Part shown: positions 41,412-52,361 of the stretch, one piece after another
How positions within the stretch are numbered: the stretch's first letter is position 1
Layout: the number at the start of each line of letters is the position of its first letter
Assembly (NCBI RefSeq): GCF_000499385.1
Contig: NW_013655000.1
Span: forward strand, 124,001 to 188,000
Source of the DNA: Eimeria necatrix
Taxonomy: Eukaryota > Apicomplexa > Conoidasida > Eucoccidiorida > Eimeriidae
Length of the DNA: 64,000 nt
Direction: 5' to 3'
Translations under genes and position numbers: made by a program
The notes under the pieces: generated by a model
Databases searched by the model: none
Seen by the model: only the letters and a program-made list of their open reading frames with translations
What the model was told of the DNA's origin: nothing

Positions 41412-42251
41412 TTGTGTTGTGTGGGTGCGACGGCGGCACTTCGCGTTGAGCTCGCAGGGGGTCCTTGTGAGGCCCTTTTGGACACTGGGGCTTCGAGAAG
41501 TTTTAGTAGTCCTAAAACAGTCGAACGACTGCAGCTGAAAGTGTGGAAACTTCCAAAAGAACATAGGTTCACCGTAGCTACAGGTGCACAACTACGCAGT
41601 GATCGGGTTGTGACGGGATTGACGCTGTGGTGCGGACATGCACGCTTTTCCGGGGACTTTTTAGTGGGACCCGTTCCCTATGACTTAGTCTTGGGTTTGG
41701 ATTGGCCGATAGAACACAAGGTGGCCTGGTATTTTCAGTCTGACAAACTCCGAACCTATGTGAACGGCCAGTGGTGCGAGCTACCGGTCGTTCGGACTGG
41801 TGAAGCAACGCTGCAAGGCGACAGTCCCACTGTAGTCCTCCCAAGGACCCCAGCAGAGCAAACATATGAGATATTGGCCAAACAAGTGGCGGGTTTGTCA
41901 GCCGAGGAGGCAGCTATATTCCTACGCCCGCCTCCAAGAAGATATAAGTCCCACGCGAAGACTAAGGCGAAGGCGCGGATAACGTCGCTCGTTCATCAGG
42001 CGGCAGCTGACACAAAGGATCTCAGGGCTCCATTGCACGGTTTGCATCTCATACTGGCTTTGCCCGAAGCCGGTTCGGCAGTGCCCCTAAGGCTCTCGAA
42101 TGAATGGCAAGGCGTGCCTTGTTGCGCGTTAATTGGGAATCAACCCACGTTCTTCGGCTGGCGTAGTCCTTTGGCCTCAACCGCTTCGGTGGCAGCGGAG
42201 AGTGACGAGGAGTCTCCCTGGCCTATGGCAAAACTCGAGCACACTCTTTGA
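41412..42251 (+). CDS. Retropepsin-like aspartic protease region (element 1)
   Basis: The frame contains the aspartic protease signature LLDTGASRSF and downstream FTVATGAQL and VLGLDWPIEHK, typical of Ty3/Gypsy protease followed by the linker to reverse transcriptase. It overlaps the next frame by about 120 bases. The shift between them may be a programmed frameshift or decay. Confidence 0.85.
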   Translation: MCCVGATAALRVELAGGPCEALLDTGASRSFSSPKTVERLQLKVWKLPKEHRFTVATGAQLRSDRVVTGLTLWCGHARFSGDFLVGPVPYDLVLGLDWPIEHKVAWYFQSDKLRTYVNGQWCELPVVRTGEATLQGDSPTVVLPRTPAEQTYEILAKQVAGLSAEEAAIFLRPPPRRYKSHAKTKAKARITSLVHQAAADTKDLRAPLHGLHLILALPEAGSAVPLRLSNEWQGVPCCALIGNQPTFFGWRSPLASTASVAAESDEESPWPMAKLEHTL

Positions 42252-43572
42252 CGAATTGATAACTTCGCCAGAGGCGCAGGATATTCCATGTGAGGTTGCC
42301 CAGGTGTTGCACGAGTATCAAGCGGTTTTTCCCGATACCTTACCTAAGGGATTACCGCCGAAGCGCCCTCATGATCACCATATTCTACTTGTGCCTGGAA
42401 AACTTCCAGCGAAATCTGCAATGCACCATATGACCCCAGATCAGCTCACATTCCACAAACAGGATATAGATAAATTATCGGACAGTGGTTGGATTGGACC
42501 GACCTATTCGCCTATTTGCTCTCCTACGATCATGGTGGACAAACGTGATGATGGCTCCGGGGAGCGGAAGATGCGTATGGTTGTCAATTACCAGGCTCTA
42601 AATGCCCTTACGATAGCCCCTGATTTTCCACTACGTCCCATTCAAACCATTCTGGAGCTGCTGGGGGGCGCCAAGTATTTTTCCACCTTGGACCTTGAAG
42701 CAGGATTCCATCAAATACGTATGGCTAAGGAAGACCGGTGGAAGACGGCTTTCTGGTCTGTTCTCGGACTATTCGAGTACCGAGTGATGCCCTTCGGCCT
42801 TAAGGGTGCTCCCGCTACGTTCAAGGCCAATAATAATGCCTATCTACAGCCTTTATTGGGGCAGGGCGTTATTGCGTACCTAGATGATGTGCTTATCTGT
42901 AGTTCGGTTCTCTCTGGGCATGTTTCTCTCCTGCGACAAGTCCTCAGCATTTTTCTTAGACACCAGTTCTACCCAAAATTCAGCAAATGCAAGTTTGCAA
43001 GGCAAACAATTACATATTCGGGTTATACCATTTCTGCTGCGGGGATCAAACCTGCAGAAGATAAAATCGCAGCCATCTGGCATTGGCCAGAGGTGCTGGA
43101 GAACGAAACGCAACTGCGCCAGTTCCTCGGTACCATAAATCACTGTCGCATGTTCATGGGACCGGACTATGCAGGCGTTGCGCGGCCGCTGGTTGATCTT
43201 AAGCGTAAAGACGTCAGTTTCGAAGGGACGGAGCTTCACAAGCAAGCGGTGCAGCAGCTCAAACAGCGCTTAATCGACTTCACTACATTACAAGTCTCTG
43301 ACACGACGAAATACTTCGAGTTATGCACAGATGCCTCTGGGTATGCGATCGGAGCAGTTCTCGAACAAGACGGCAAAACCATCGGCTTCCTCAGCCAAGT
43401 CATGAACCACACACAACAGAGATACTCGATCTACGATCAGGAACTCTTGGCGTTGGTCATGGCACTGGACAAGTGGTCGCACTTGCTCCGTGTCTCCAAG
43501 GTAACGGCTTACACTGATCATCAAGGTCTAACCCACCTCCAACGACTCCAAGCATCGAAGTCTCTGCGCTGA
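42133..43572 (+). CDS. Reverse transcriptase and RNase H (element 1)
   Basis: Ordered motifs are visible: PTYSPICSPTIMVDKRDDG, FSTLDLEAGFHQIRM (catalytic Asp), FGLKGAPATF and YLDDVLIC (catalytic Asp pair), then the connection domain. RNase H has ELCTDASGYAIGAVLEQDGK, YDQELLALVMALDKW and YTDHQGLTHL. All catalytic acidic residues appear present. The frame stops at a TGA (43570-43572); downstream residues in the same frame continue the protein. In element 2 the aligned position is a sense codon, so this TGA is a recent nonsense change. Confidence 0.93.
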   Translation: MGINPRSSAGVVLWPQPLRWQRRVTRSLPGLWQNSSTLFDELITSPEAQDIPCEVAQVLHEYQAVFPDTLPKGLPPKRPHDHHILLVPGKLPAKSAMHHMTPDQLTFHKQDIDKLSDSGWIGPTYSPICSPTIMVDKRDDGSGERKMRMVVNYQALNALTIAPDFPLRPIQTILELLGGAKYFSTLDLEAGFHQIRMAKEDRWKTAFWSVLGLFEYRVMPFGLKGAPATFKANNNAYLQPLLGQGVIAYLDDVLICSSVLSGHVSLLRQVLSIFLRHQFYPKFSKCKFARQTITYSGYTISAAGIKPAEDKIAAIWHWPEVLENETQLRQFLGTINHCRMFMGPDYAGVARPLVDLKRKDVSFEGTELHKQAVQQLKQRLIDFTTLQVSDTTKYFELCTDASGYAIGAVLEQDGKTIGFLSQVMNHTQQRYSIYDQELLALVMALDKWSHLLRVSKVTAYTDHQGLTHLQRLQASKSLR

Positions 43573-43614
43573 CGCACCGCCCAGTGGGTAGATTTTCTTG
43601 CGGAGCTCCCGGAT

Positions 43615-45442
43615 TTGCACATCACGTATGTTCAAGGCGAGCGCAATCAAGTTGCCGACGCCTTGCCTCGGCGTCCCGGCCTTCCTAACACCTGCTCGCA
43701 TGACACACCATCGGTAGCGCTGATGCTCGCAATAGGACAAGCGAGCGCGGCTCCCCGCTCTCGTGGTCGGCCTTCCAACTACCGAGAGCTCGCCGGAATT
43801 CGTCCGCGACGACCTAGACGACGCAGCATGCCGTCTGCGCCTTCACCTGCGCCACCGGAACCCAACCCAGAGCCAGAACATCCTACACTCATAACGAAGC
43901 CACCAGCTCACCCTCCTGATGTGCGCCATTGGCCGCAAGCTTACTCGAAGTGTCCTGTTTTTCGCGTTCCCTACGAAGCCGCAGCAAACCAACCAGGAGA
44001 AACTCTGCAAATCGAGTTTTGTAATCGCCAATTTACCTTTCGCTACGTAGCCTTACCTTCACATCCGCGTTCATGAACTGTGGCGCATCTGCGTCCCACA
44101 ATTCCCTGAGTTCCTTACTCACGTTCTGCATTCACATCACGAACATATCACAGCCGGCCATCGAGGCCAGAAAAAGACCTTTGCGGCTCTCAGAAAGCAC
44201 TACTACTGGCCAGGAATGCGCGCCTACACTACTGCTTATGTTGCGTCATCCACTCGCTGTCGAGCCAGAAAGTATCTTAACCAGAAGCCTGCAGCCCTTC
44301 TTCAACAGTTGCTCATCCCTTCTCGTCGATGGGCGCACGTGAGTCTCGACTTTATCACAGATCTTCCCCTTACAACGACAGGGCACGGCTCGATTCTTGT
44401 CCTGGTCGATTCCCTCAGCAAGATGGCCCATTTCGATCCTGCAAAGAAGTCATTCTCAGCAGCAGACACCGTGGAGCTTCTCGCAGGCCGTCTTATCCGC
44501 TATCACGGTTTTCCAGAGGTGCTCATATCGGATCGCGACCCCCGTTTCCAGTCGGATCTTTGGAACCAACTCTGTCGCCGCTTTACCATCAAACGGTGCA
44601 TGTCCTCGTCCTACCATCCCCAAAGCGACGGCCAAACTGAACGGGTTAACCGCACACTGGAGCAGATGCTTCGTACCTATATCAAATCTGACGAACGCGA
44701 GTGGGAGCTTTTGCTTCCGGCCTTGGAACTTGCCTACAACGCAACAAGTCATTCATCCACTGAGCTCTCTTCCTTCGAGGTCATGGTTGGCGACAACCCG
44801 TTGACTGCTGCGGACCTTGATATCGTAGGCGCGTTAGCTCCTACGCTCACTCCTCCGATGACTAAGCTTTTCCGGCAGCTCTGCGACAGAGCACATAGTC
44901 ACATCCTGAAGGCAAAATGGCAGCAGAAGTACGCAGAGACAAAGCGTCGAGCAGTGGGGTATGTACTGGGAGACAAGGTTTGGCTCAGTAGCAAGCACTT
45001 ACCTCCTTTCAACCGCTGCCCTAAGTTCGGGCCCCTTTACCGCGGACCCTTTGAAGTCATCGAACGCATAGGGACCGTCGCTCACCGTCTCGTTCTGCCT
45101 CCCACCTATGAATGCCATCACGTTTTCCATGTTTCGAAGCTAGTTCTCCACCGCCCCCGCCCTCCCGACTTGGTTCTCCCGGAAGCCGACGCCGCCTGGC
45201 CTCCTATCCGCGATACAGCAGGCAATCCAACGGAGGAGTATGAAATCGATTATATTATGGGCCAAAGTGGCTCGGGAGATGCAGCCCGGTACCTCGTGAA
45301 CTGGCGCGGGACCCCTGAAGATCAAGCCACATGGGAGCCAGCTCACCACCTTACAGGCTGCCCGGCTTTGCTTCGCGCTTGGCGCCGCCGCCAACGAAGA
45401 CGTCTTCAGGCTCGAAACAACATTGGTCCTTCCGAGGCGTAG
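43615..45442 (+). CDS. Integrase with C-terminal chromodomain (element 1), frame-broken
   Basis: The stretch 43615-44076 continues the reverse transcriptase frame. A one-base shift near 44060 then moves the integrase into the frame of 44216-45442. The zinc-binding HHCC module is damaged: where element 2 has CTHC, element 1 has STRC. The catalytic core shows LDFITDLPLTTTGHGSILVL, SDRDPRFQSDLW and HPQSDGQTERVNRTLEQML, giving the D,D(35)E triad. The last part, EYEIDYIMGQ through RYLVNWRGTPEDQATWEP, is a chromodomain, which marks the chromovirus lineage and usually guides insertion to modified chromatin. Confidence 0.92.
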
Positions 45443-45608
45443 AGGTATGGGTCCGTCACATTCCACCGCCTGCAGCACGGGCACCCTTCAATGAGGAGGG
45501 GCGAGGGAGCCCTGCGCACCGCGTGCGCTCACGGCGTTAGCTTTAGAAGAGCACAGAGATTGAAAAGGCAAAAATAACGTGTTTTGGGGTAGGTCTCTTC
45601 AGTCCGGC

Positions 45609-45620
45609 AAGGGGGGAAAT
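45609..45620 (+). promoter_or_regulatory. Polypurine tract of element 1
   Basis: AAGGGGGGAAAT lies immediately before the 3' LTR start, the expected position and composition for the plus-strand primer. Confidence 0.85.
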
Positions 45621-46036
45621 TGTAGTGCACAGACACTACAATAGGGCTTGCTGGTGATCTATAGACGATAGCTAGCTAGCGACCTACAAGGGGTCGCAAC
45701 ACTGGAGGAGGACAGGACCCTCCCACTAGGGTCAAAGTAAGGCAATTTGTCTGCGACTTAATATGGATACGCTAGAGGTGCCTGAAAATGCGTGGAGACT
45801 GAGGCTGGCGATAGCGCCGGCACCAGTGCAGGGCTCCTTCCCACAGGGCCTAGGAGGCGAGCACCCCGAGTGGGGCAAATCGAACAACAACAGATTTTGG
45901 AAACCTAAGAATTACTGTATTTCTATAAATATAAGCTACTGTTTCAAGGAAATGGGCCTACGTTAGGTGCCGATCATACGCCCTGCTCGAGGAGCAGGTA
46001 GCAGCATAGTCGCAGCAGTAGGCGCTGTGCTCTACA
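45621..46036 (+). repeat. 3' LTR of element 1
   Basis: It matches the 5' LTR from TGTAGTG to CTCTACA with scattered substitutions. This indicates an insertion that is not very recent, or an LTR pair that has drifted. It is followed within 20 bp by an LTR of the other type. Confidence 0.95.
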
Positions 46037-46055
46037 GTAGGTGCTGTGTACTACA

Positions 46056-46412
46056 GGTTGAGACGCGGATTTAGCGCTGTAACCTCTTACTAGTGAAATA
46101 CAATTGCAATTTACTAGCAAATTAACATTTCTAGTATATACATACTAGAAATTTCTGCGAATGCCCTAAGATTGGGGCTGTCGACAACGCAGGCACCGTT
46201 GCGCGTCACATCCTCACCGCACCAGCAAAGCAAGAACCATGAGGAGTGACTTTTATGAAATATGTTTTTGAGAAGTTGATATAAAGCGATCTTTTTAATA
46301 AATTGGTAGACGATACATGACCGATGCATCGGTAGTAGAGAAGGTTTCATAGAGCGCCAGAGTCGAAGGTTGTGCAGCGCCGTAAATGCTGTAGAGAACG
46401 CAGTGTACTACA
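46056..46412 (+). mobile_element. Solo LTR of the element-2 type, 5'-truncated
   Basis: The sequence from GGTTGAGACGCGG to CAGTGTACTACA matches the 5' LTR of element 2 (49434-49786) but lacks about the first 80 bp. It abuts the 3' LTR of element 1, which suggests that element 1 inserted into, or recombined with, an older LTR. Confidence 0.85.
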
Positions 46413-46439
46413 CTCACCACTGGCTCATTGGGGGACCAG

Positions 46440-46459
46440 TGTAGTGTCTGTGCACTACA
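46440..46459. repeat. Isolated LTR-end palindrome
   Basis: TGTAGTGTCTGTGCACTACA has the same 8-bp arms as the 5' end of the LTRs but no LTR body attached. Confidence 0.75.
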
Positions 46460-46606
46460 GCCACCCTCAACCCCTGGCCTATCTGAGAAGCACCTCAAGG
46501 CTAGTCTGCAGCAGCCACCACGTTTCTTCAAATGAAGTCCTTCAAATTGTGCCTTAACTTAGATACGCTAAATTTTGCACTTTTGGAGGATATGCCTTCA
46601 ATCAGT

Positions 46607-46625
46607 TGTAGTGCTGCGCACTACA
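46607..46625. repeat. Second isolated LTR-end palindrome
   Basis: TGTAGTGCTGCGCACTACA stands alone in noncoding sequence, again with the arms TGTAGTGC and GCACTACA and no LTR body. Confidence 0.75.
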
Positions 46626-47226
46626 ACAAGCATCACCATCGCAGCTGAGTAAAGTGTGCACAGAAGTATTCAGCGTCCACGGATGTTCTAGCTTATTCTA
46701 GAGAACAATGATAGACTGCTACAGCGTGATTTTCGCTCTTTGAGGAGTTATAAATTCATTGCATTTTCAGTTTTCAGCTCATCAGCGCAACTTATACCCG
46801 TTTCAGACTCCATTACGGGTGTACAGTTTTACGTGTCTCAATACTCAGGCAAGGCATTTGCTTTCACTTTAATTTTGCTACATGTGTATTTTTGGGCTGC
46901 AGAATTAAATCCACTCAGGTGCCGCTTTTCGTTGTGTTCCCTTAGAAGTTCCACTATGGCTGGCTACATTGGCTCTGAGCTTCTAATTTTTTCCATTTGT
47001 TTCTCTAGCCGCCTATTTCGACGGCGCGCAGATCTAGACCCGAAAAGCCGAAACTTCCATCTTCCTACTGTGCCGTAGTGCTTGCATATTTGGTGCTATT
47101 CGAGCTACTTGCTCTATTCATCTTCCATAGGATTCCATTCAAATTTAGCATGGCAGCATTGCGGTAGATTGTTGATGCATGATTGCAGAAAATTCTCGTT
47201 GGCGTGTTTTTTTTCGGATGGAGGGC
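46626..47226. other. AT-rich noncoding stretch upstream of the tRNA gene
   Basis: A frame of 112 codons (46740-47078) has no recognisable features. I see nothing else in this stretch. Confidence 0.4.
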
Positions 47227-47299
47227 GGCGGCGTGGCCCAATGGATAGGGCGTCTGACTTCGGATCAGAAGGTTGTGGGTTCGAGTCCCATCGTCGTCA
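47227..47299 (+). tRNA. trnR-TCG: tRNA-Arg, anticodon TCG
   Basis: The sequence folds as a full cloverleaf. The acceptor stem GGCGGCG pairs with CGTCGTC, including two G-U pairs. The D stem GCCC/GGGC surrounds AATGGATA. The anticodon stem TCTGA/TCAGA encloses the 7-base loop CTTCGGA with anticodon TCG. The T arm GTGGG/CCCAT has loop TTCGAGT. The discriminator base is A and there is no intron. A run of five T follows 16 bases later. Confidence 0.96.
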
Positions 47300-47315
47300 G
47301 CTTTGCCTCCGAGAG

Positions 47316-47320
47316 TTTTT
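47316..47320 (+). terminator. RNA polymerase III terminator of the tRNA gene
   Basis: TTTTT follows the mature tRNA end by 16 bases, the usual pol III stop signal. Confidence 0.8.
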
Positions 47321-49337
47321 GAGTGGCAGTGTTTCTTTTATTGCTTGCGTACTGTTCAGCAATCACAGTGCGCAAAAGTTGCGCAACAGGTGCCTCGAAA
47401 AGTATTCTGTGAAAAGCATTCTGTCCGAAGCCTCCCATTAAACGAGTAAGAAGTGTCGACCCCAAAGCTGCGGGTTATACATACAAAAGCTACTCAGGCC
47501 GATGTAATGGGGATAGAGACTTGTTTTGCGCACGTCGCAAATAAGTTGCTTTTAAGCGCCCAGGAAACAGGCCACCAGACGTGTTCAAGCAATCATTTTG
47601 TCGCGAAGCTAGCAGGCATCACAGTTTTTCAGTGGAACAGCTATACTGCTGTAGCGTCGGCAGCCTCCAAACAGTGTTACAAGGTTCAAAAGCAAGTCGG
47701 CTAAGAGAAACTTTTAAGCAAGCGTCAGCCCGCTCAATAACTGCGAGACCTCATATTAGCGTTTCGTCTTCATAGCACGCCGTAAAACCCGCATTCGGTC
47801 ATGGAAAATCACATTAGCAGAGTTTGAGACTTCAACACGTGGCAACAAGTAGCAACGTAATCAAAGTTTCATATAAGTTCTTTTTGCCGCACCTGTCTTA
47901 CCAGAAAAGCAAGCATAAACGCTCATGCCGTCTCTGGCACACGTTACTTTTTCCGACCCCAGTGGACAAAACTGCCAGTCTAGTTGGAGATAAGACGAAT
48001 CGTTAGGGGTAAGTTAATGAAGGAATTACTGAGTTTTGTACTATTGCAGTATCTGGCGTCTTTTTGTCAACGTTAACCGCGTTGTTGCTCACCCAGGTAT
48101 CTGGCGAGACGAGCATCCTAAGCGCAAACTGTTATCTCCTATTGAGCAGATCAATGCTCTTCTTCAAGGCTACACTCAGGCACTGGCCATTCATAGAAAT
48201 GAGAAAGTGGGCGAGGGCGTGCTGACCGCTCGCCAGCACGGTCCTGTGAAAGGTACCTTGGTGCGCTATGCGAGCGACTGCACAGTAGCCGTGCTCCGGG
48301 TAACGGACAAGTAGGAAGCAATTGCGCCAAAATAGAGCGCAAGTAAAAACTACTATGTGATAGCACGGGACTCTACAGCGAGTAGCCAAGTCTCAAGTGA
48401 ATCCGTGCCTGTCAGCCAACCTATGTTAGCGCAGTGTTGCCCACATTGGCATAGTTGCAGTCAGACTGTACCAATGTGCCAGAACTGAAGCGATCGTGCT
48501 TAGCGCGCAGAAAACTAGTAATTTTAAGGGAACAGGATATATTTCAATTGATTGAACATGCTTTTGCTACTTTAACTATGCTTTGTGTATATTTTTAGTG
48601 CTCTTTGAGCTTCACATATTGCTTCCTGCAGAATGTGTGCCGTCAGCTTATTTACAAGCACGAAGTCCTTTGATGTCTCTCGTTAGAACGGCAGTAAGGG
48701 AGGGACAGGCGCATACTGTTAAGTATTGCCCCAATTAACAAATTGGGTCTTCTCCCGCCTCCTTGGAAGGCACCTCTGTGTCAGTTAAGGCTAATACATG
48801 ATAAAATACTAACTCAAGTGTACAAAAACACATGGCATCCCACGTCTGTTTGGGAGAGCCGCGCACTGGAAGGCTCCGAATCGCCACTGAATATAGAAAG
48901 TATGGCCTTGCTTTCACCTTCCACACAAGTTCGCAACTTTAGACACAAACAAAAGTACTACTGCAAAATTGACTGCCACAAAAGTCAATACGCAGCAACA
49001 ATGTTACAATGACTGCATCTGATTTTCCTATCGAATCATTTACGCACTGGTTTTTCTTTGTCGCTGGCTTTTCTGTATTAACAAACGTGTGCGTTTGCGA
49101 AAAGGGTGAGAAACGAGCTTCGGCAAAAGAAGAAGCGCCTATTTGTGAACACGAGATTTCCCGTCAAGTTAGCATTTGAAGAAGATGATGTACTTCTTCC
49201 CATGCGTTCTGTTTTATCTCGATAGTTTTGGATTCTAAGTTTACTTTCACTTTGCGCAGCTGCTTCACACCATGTTGCGGAAAGCATTCTTATGTGAGCA
49301 CTGCCGACGTAAAATTCAGTGGGCCTTTCATCCCGAG
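47321..49337. other. Noncoding stretch with one protein-like frame
   Basis: At about 48097-48314 (+) a frame preceded by an acceptor-like CACCCAG encodes about 70 residues ending in a stop (SPIEQINALLQGYTQALAIH; LVRYASDCTVAVLRV). It reads like real protein, but I recognise no family and see no partner exon. It may be a gene remnant or a terminal exon. Nothing else was seen. Confidence 0.35.
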
Positions 49338-49353
49338 TGTAGTGCGCAGGCAC

Positions 49354-49786
49354 TGTAGTGCGGAGGCACTACAATGGGGCCTACTGGTGACCTATAGAGG
49401 ATAGCTAACTGATGACCTATAGGCGGTTCAGAGGTTGAGACGCGGCTTGAGCGCTGTAACCTCTTACTAATGAAATACAAATGCAATTTATTAACACATT
49501 AGCATGTATATACTAGAAATGCCTGCGAGTGCTCTAAGATTGGGGCTGCCGACAAAGCCGGCACCGGTGCGCGGCACATCCTCACCGCACCAGCAAAGCC
49601 AGAACCATGAGAAGTGACTTCTATGAAATATGATCTTGAGAACTTGATATGAGACGATCTTTTTAATAAATTGGTAGACGAAACGTGACCCATGCATCGG
49701 TAGTAGAGAAGATTTCATAGAGCGTCAGAATCGAGGGTTGTGCAGCACCAGCACCGTACACACTGCAGAGAACGCAGTGTGCTACA
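49354..49786 (+). repeat. 5' LTR of element 2
   Basis: It runs from TGTAGTGCGGAGGCACTACA to GTGTGCTACA. It is followed by the same TTTGGGGGCTGTTC primer-binding region as in element 1, although the LTR body differs. Matching copies are found at 46056-46412 and inverted at 55683-56094. Confidence 0.88.
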
Positions 49787-49886
49787 TTTGGGGGCTGTTC
49801 AGGAGTATAAAAACTTTTTTCCAGACCTGAGGGTAGAAATACTTTGCTTTAATAATTCGCACCTAGATATCTTAGCTGAGTAAGGA

Positions 49887-50825
49887 ATGCACCTACGCAG
49901 CGTACGCAGCGGACGCGTAGTTGGACCTATGCAACAGGACACTTCTACCATGTCAGTAAACAAGTTGCCCAGTGAAATACCAACCCAACCTCGACATGCT
50001 ACTCCGAAACCCACGGTGGCAGAGCAGCCGCACGGGCGTAAGGAGACACCCCAGCAGGTGGCACCTACAGCAAATGTTAAAGGCATGCCACAGGACGGTC
50101 CGTACGTCACGTGGGACAAATTCCACTCTGCAATGGCTGTGAAAAAGAATGTTATAGGCGGGCCTGGAGAATCGAGCGTAACGTCGCTTATACTCCCTGC
50201 AGACGGCAGTACTATGCAGGCCTTTTTAATGCGTATTGAACGACGGTACACTCAGATGGGATTGGAGACCAGTGAGTGGGGGGATGCACTTATCGACCAT
50301 CCTGTGGGTCCGGCTCTAGCTTATTGGATGTATCTACAGCGAACTATTAACCTAAGCGACTGGGCGACTGTACAGCGCCGGCTTCTGGAAGGGTTCGACA
50401 AGACAATGTCGTAGAGTCAACTGCTAACGGAGTTGGCTAAAGCACGGTGTAATGGAAACCCTAAAGAGTATACGGACCAGTTTGCGGCTGTAGCAGAGCG
50501 TGGAGTTGGGATCTCCCCCGTCGAACTCGCTGAATTCTACTGCGCTGGGCTACCAACTGGCCTCCATCTTCTCATTACAAATAATGGGCTGGTGAAGTAT
50601 TCCTCCCGGGAACAAGCGGCAACAGCAGCAGCGCGACTCTATGAACCTAAGCAGACCGTGCTAGAGCTACGAGAAAGGGCTAGTCGAGCGATGCGAGCTG
50701 CTACTGGGGCAACTGCAACCCATCAAAAGCAGGAAAATGAAACTAGGCCTGGAGAAAACTCCGGGAACTGCTACGAGTGTCAGGGTCGTGGACACCCGGC
50801 ACGAGTTTGCCCCAGCAAGGGGTAA
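49887..50825 (+). pseudogene. gag: Gag of element 2, with internal stop
   Basis: Gag-like sequence runs with an in-frame TAG at 50412 and continues to the zinc knuckle CYECQGRGHPARVC. A second knuckle just downstream is in another register and has lost its C-terminal Cys context. It supplies the stretch that is missing in the assembly gap of element 1. Confidence 0.88.
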
Positions 50826-51349
50826 TGAACCAAGCGGCTAGGCGAGACCTGTAAGAAGTGTGGCGGCGTGGGACACTATGCTGGTGACTGTCCTACATAC
50901 TGAGGCCGTGCCGAGTCGGAAAACAAGAGTAGTAGGCAACCTATCCGTCCCAGCACTGAGAAGACCGAACGTTTAAACCGCGACGCCTAGGCGTTGTTGG
51001 AGACGAGCGTTCTAGGCCGCGTAGCCATGGCAAAGGGATAATGTTTGCGGTAGCGACAGGACCTAATGCCATTCCAGTCTTCCTAGAGCGGGGGAACCGC
51101 CTCCTCAACACGGTAGATGGAGACAAAAAGAGCGCTGAGGTCGTGCAGGGGACTCAGCCGCCTTCGGAAGCGCGGTTGGAGTCTGGGCCGACGCCGATGC
51201 GGAATGAAGAGGCGCCGTGCAAGAAGACAGATAGCAGCGGGAAATCTGCAGAAGCGACAGAAGAAGACTGCAGGCCAGAAGCGATAGAGACTATGCCGCA
51301 CTAGTGGCAGGAAACTAGTGCGAAGGAATCTTGCAACCAAGGAGGAGCC

Positions 51350-52279
51350 TTGTGTTACGGGGGTGCAACAGCGGCACTTCGCGTTGAGTTTGCAGGAAGT
51401 TCATGCCAGGCACTTTTAGACACAAGCGCTTCGAGAAGTTTCATTAACCCTAAAACAGTCGAGCGATTGCAGCTGAGGGTGCGGAGACTTCCAGAAGAGC
51501 AAAGGTTCACTGTTGCTACAGGTGAACAATTAAGCATTGATCAAGTTGTGACGGGGTTGACGATGTTATGTGGTTTTCAGGGGACTTCTTAGTGGGAACC
51601 GTTCCCTATGATTTAGTCTTGGGTTTGGATTGGCTGACTGAGCATAAGGTGCCCTGGTATTTTCAGTCCGGCAAGCTCCGGAGCTATGTGAACGGCCATT
51701 GGTGCGAGTTATCGGTCGTTAGGACGAGTGAAGAGACACTGCAGGGTGACGGTCACATAGTAGCACTTCCAAGAACTCCTGCAGAGCAAGGGTATTTATG
51801 ACATTTTGGCTAAGCATGTGGCGGGTATGTCAGCGGAGGAGGCTGCCATATTCCTACGGCCGCCACCTAAAAGGTATAAATCCCATGCGAAGATTAAGGC
51901 GAAGGCACGCATAACGTCGGTTGTTCGCCAGGCGGCGGCCTACGCAAAGATACAAAGAGCACCAGAGCACGGTTTGCATTACATCCTGGCTTTGCTCGAC
52001 GCTGGCTCGTCAGTGGCACTGAGGTTCACGGACGAGTGGCAAGGCGCACTTTGCTCCGCGTTGATCAGGAATCGAACCAAAGCCTCCGGTTCTAGCCGTC
52101 CTTTGGCTTCTACTGCCTTGACAACAGCGGAGGATGAAGAAGAGTCTCCATGGCCTACGGCGAAACTCGAACACACACTCTTCGATGAGTGGATAAACTC
52201 GACAGAGGCACAAGCTATTCCATTCGAGATTATCAAGGTGTTGAAAGAGTTTCGGGCGGTCTCCCCCAATAACACCTAA
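51350..52279 (+). pseudogene. Protease and linker region of element 2, frame-broken
   Basis: The active-site motif reads LLDTSASRSF rather than DTGA, so the protease signature is mutated. At least two frameshifts divide the region (near 51560 and 51800). Confidence 0.85.
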
Positions 52280-52361
52280 AGGATTACTGCCGAAGCGCCC
52301 TCATGATCACCATATCCTACTTGTACCTGGAAAACTTCCAGCGAAATCTGCGATTTGCCGA

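Larger units (their letters stand above)
39420..46036 (+). mobile_element. Ty3/Gypsy chromovirus-type LTR retrotransposon, nearly complete (element 1)
   Basis: Two LTRs (39420-39836 and 45621-46036, about 95 percent identical by eye) flank gag, protease, reverse transcriptase, RNase H, integrase and a chromodomain, in Ty3/Gypsy order. A primer-binding site follows the 5' LTR, and a purine tract (AAGGGGGGAAAT) precedes the 3' LTR. No 5-bp target duplication is visible: the left flank reads GATGA and the right GTAGG, and both sides abut other LTR pieces. The coding region is disabled by frame breaks, an in-frame TGA and a gap of unknown bases. Chromoviral LTR elements are known in Eimeria genomes. 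Confidence 0.95.
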
